From positions 215,993,376 to 216,057,375 of the forward strand of contig CM070873.1 of NCBI GenBank assembly GCA_036365515.1: a stretch of DNA of 64,000 bases, given 5' to 3'. This document shows, in pieces, positions 63,081 to 64,000 of the stretch. A model generated the notes under the pieces. It was not told where the DNA came from, ran no database searches, and saw nothing but the letters and a program-made list of their open reading frames with translations. The DNA comes from Torymus aiolomorphi (taxonomy: Eukaryota; Arthropoda; Insecta; Hymenoptera; Torymidae). Each line of letters begins with the position of its first letter. Positions within the stretch are counted from its first letter, which is position 1. The position numbers and the translations under genes are program-made.

Positions 63081-63323
63081 GGACAAGGTGGTGGTGGTGG
63101 GCAGTCAGATCGTCCTTTGCTAACAAAGTTTTTTCCAGATTTTAATTAAGTTTTTATTTCAGATTCTGCGGGGGTGATTATAAACAAGGGCAATCTGACT
63201 GCCATAAATATTAATTATTTTAATTTAATTTGTAAGACTGTAAGACCGATGGAAAAATTCTTATCAGTTGATATTAAATTGCAGTCGACATAAGTAATAT
63301 TTTTAATGATACTTAGGTTTAAC

Positions 63324-64000
63324 TTGTTAATTAAAATTTGTGGAATTTGTGGAAAAGAATAGAAAATCACCAAAAAATCGTCAGTCAAATAAGCTAATAG
63401 CCACACAATCGCCAATTGCCAATCAAGCTAAAAATTTCGTCAGCATTTACTAAAAATCGCCAACTTGGCGATAAATCACCACACCTGGGCACACTGACAC
63501 GCAGTCCACGCGCGCGCTCATATGGCAACATTGCGGCCGAGGTGCGCCGCCGCTGCCGTAGCCGCGCGGCCGCAGGCCCCACCTCCTTTCCCTTCCGGCC
63601 GTTTGCTGTTTGTTACTTCTGCGTGGTTTTCTCAGGCTTAATTTTATCAAAAGCAGAAAAGTGATAGGTGATCCTTGTGTAAAATGTCACGCTCTACAAC
63701 TTTTGTTTGGGACTTTTTTCGTTATCTCTTATCGTTCGCGAGTTATAAGCGAAAAACCGTTTTCGGGGGTGGTTTTTCGCCAAATTGGGGGTGACGCCGG
63801 CGTTTTTGGAAGCTGCATTTTTGACTATCGTTTTTAGACGATGTATTTTACCAAATATCCAAAATGCAGCCATTCACCCGAGAAAGTCGATTTCAGACCT
63901 TCGTTTACTAGCCTATAAACATACATATATGTACATATGTATATATATATACGATTATATATTGTTGGAGCAAGAACGTCCTCTCAGCTCGGCGCGTAAG
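63324..64000. other. Right flank with a CpG-rich block, no gene called
   Basis: 63480-63610 is CpG-rich (cacgcgcgcgctcatatgg, gaggtgcgccgccgctgcc) and could be a promoter or first exon of a gene to the right. Frames across it on both strands lack recognisable domains. The sequence after 63900 has acatatatgtacatatgta-type dinucleotide runs. Confidence 0.3.

Larger units (their letters stand above)
59608..63323 (+). mobile_element. Penelope-like retroelement (PLE) with inverted arms and target duplication
   Basis: The element is 59622-63309, flanked by the 14-bp direct repeat tacttaggtttaac (59608-59621 and 63310-63323). The left arm (59622-60654) is the reverse complement of the right arm (62240-63272); both are 1033 bp and nearly identical, differing at about three positions near 62994-63008. 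A 37-bp tail (63273-63309) is present only on the right. Inverted or direct pseudo-LTRs and a short one-sided tail are known features of Penelope elements. It is inserted in the 93-bp satellite. Near-identical arms indicate a recent insertion. Confidence 0.9.

Noticed and set aside
63416..63664. 82-codon Arg-rich frame in the right-end CpG block
   Set aside because: Frames are open on both strands because of GC content, with no domain; it could be promoter or 5' UTR sequence of a gene outside the window.

Overview
The window is eukaryotic, AT-rich DNA that almost certainly comes from an insect. Four conserved single-copy animal genes are split by short GT-AG introns. The protein sequences look invertebrate: the KSR pseudokinase keeps its VAIK lysine and ends in an arthropod-like tail. 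Hymenoptera is my best guess for the order, but nothing in the window proves it.

Genes, left to right. BRCC36 (BRCC3), a K63 deubiquitinase of the JAMM family, lies on + at 12012-13459 in 6 exons. Tail-to-tail with it is KSR (kinase suppressor of Ras) on -, 30065 down to 13787 in 16 exons; the exons I joined give an uninterrupted 899-residue frame. PRPF19 (Prp19 U-box/WD40 splicing factor) is also on -, 37059 down to 31355, with 8 exons giving 503 residues. An ANKRD13-family ubiquitin-binding ankyrin protein is on +, starting at 46725; 13 exons are visible to 50464, including one possible cassette exon, and the C-terminal exon(s) were not found. The four genes have no operon-like link. They act in ubiquitin signalling or DNA repair, Ras-MAPK scaffolding, splicing, and endocytic ubiquitin recognition.

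Most of the rest is transposable-element DNA. Its dominant form is the long inverted repeat: more than twenty foldback or palindromic elements, many nested. They fill the left 11 kb, the 8.3-kb KSR intron 10, the 3.2-kb PRPF19 intron 6, the PRPF19-ANKRD13 intergenic region and the right 14 kb. Three insertions can be dated relative to their hosts because the empty site can be read: a solo LTR (8217-10160) inside a palindromic element, a hAT-like element (20215-21162, 8-bp target duplication) inside a palindrome of palindromes, and a TTAA-flanked element (58964-59527) inside a 93-bp tandem repeat. A decayed Jockey-type LINE (about 38040-42780) sits inside a further inverted-repeat element.

The best-preserved mobile element is a Penelope-like retroelement at 59622-63309. 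It has a YVDD reverse transcriptase and a GIY-YIG endonuclease, two 1033-bp near-identical arms in inverted orientation, a 37-bp one-sided tail, a 14-bp target-site duplication, and a hammerhead-ribozyme-like motif in each arm. A tRNA-derived SINE, a second tRNA-like relic, three separate loci of one 93-bp tandem repeat and several long microsatellites complete the picture.
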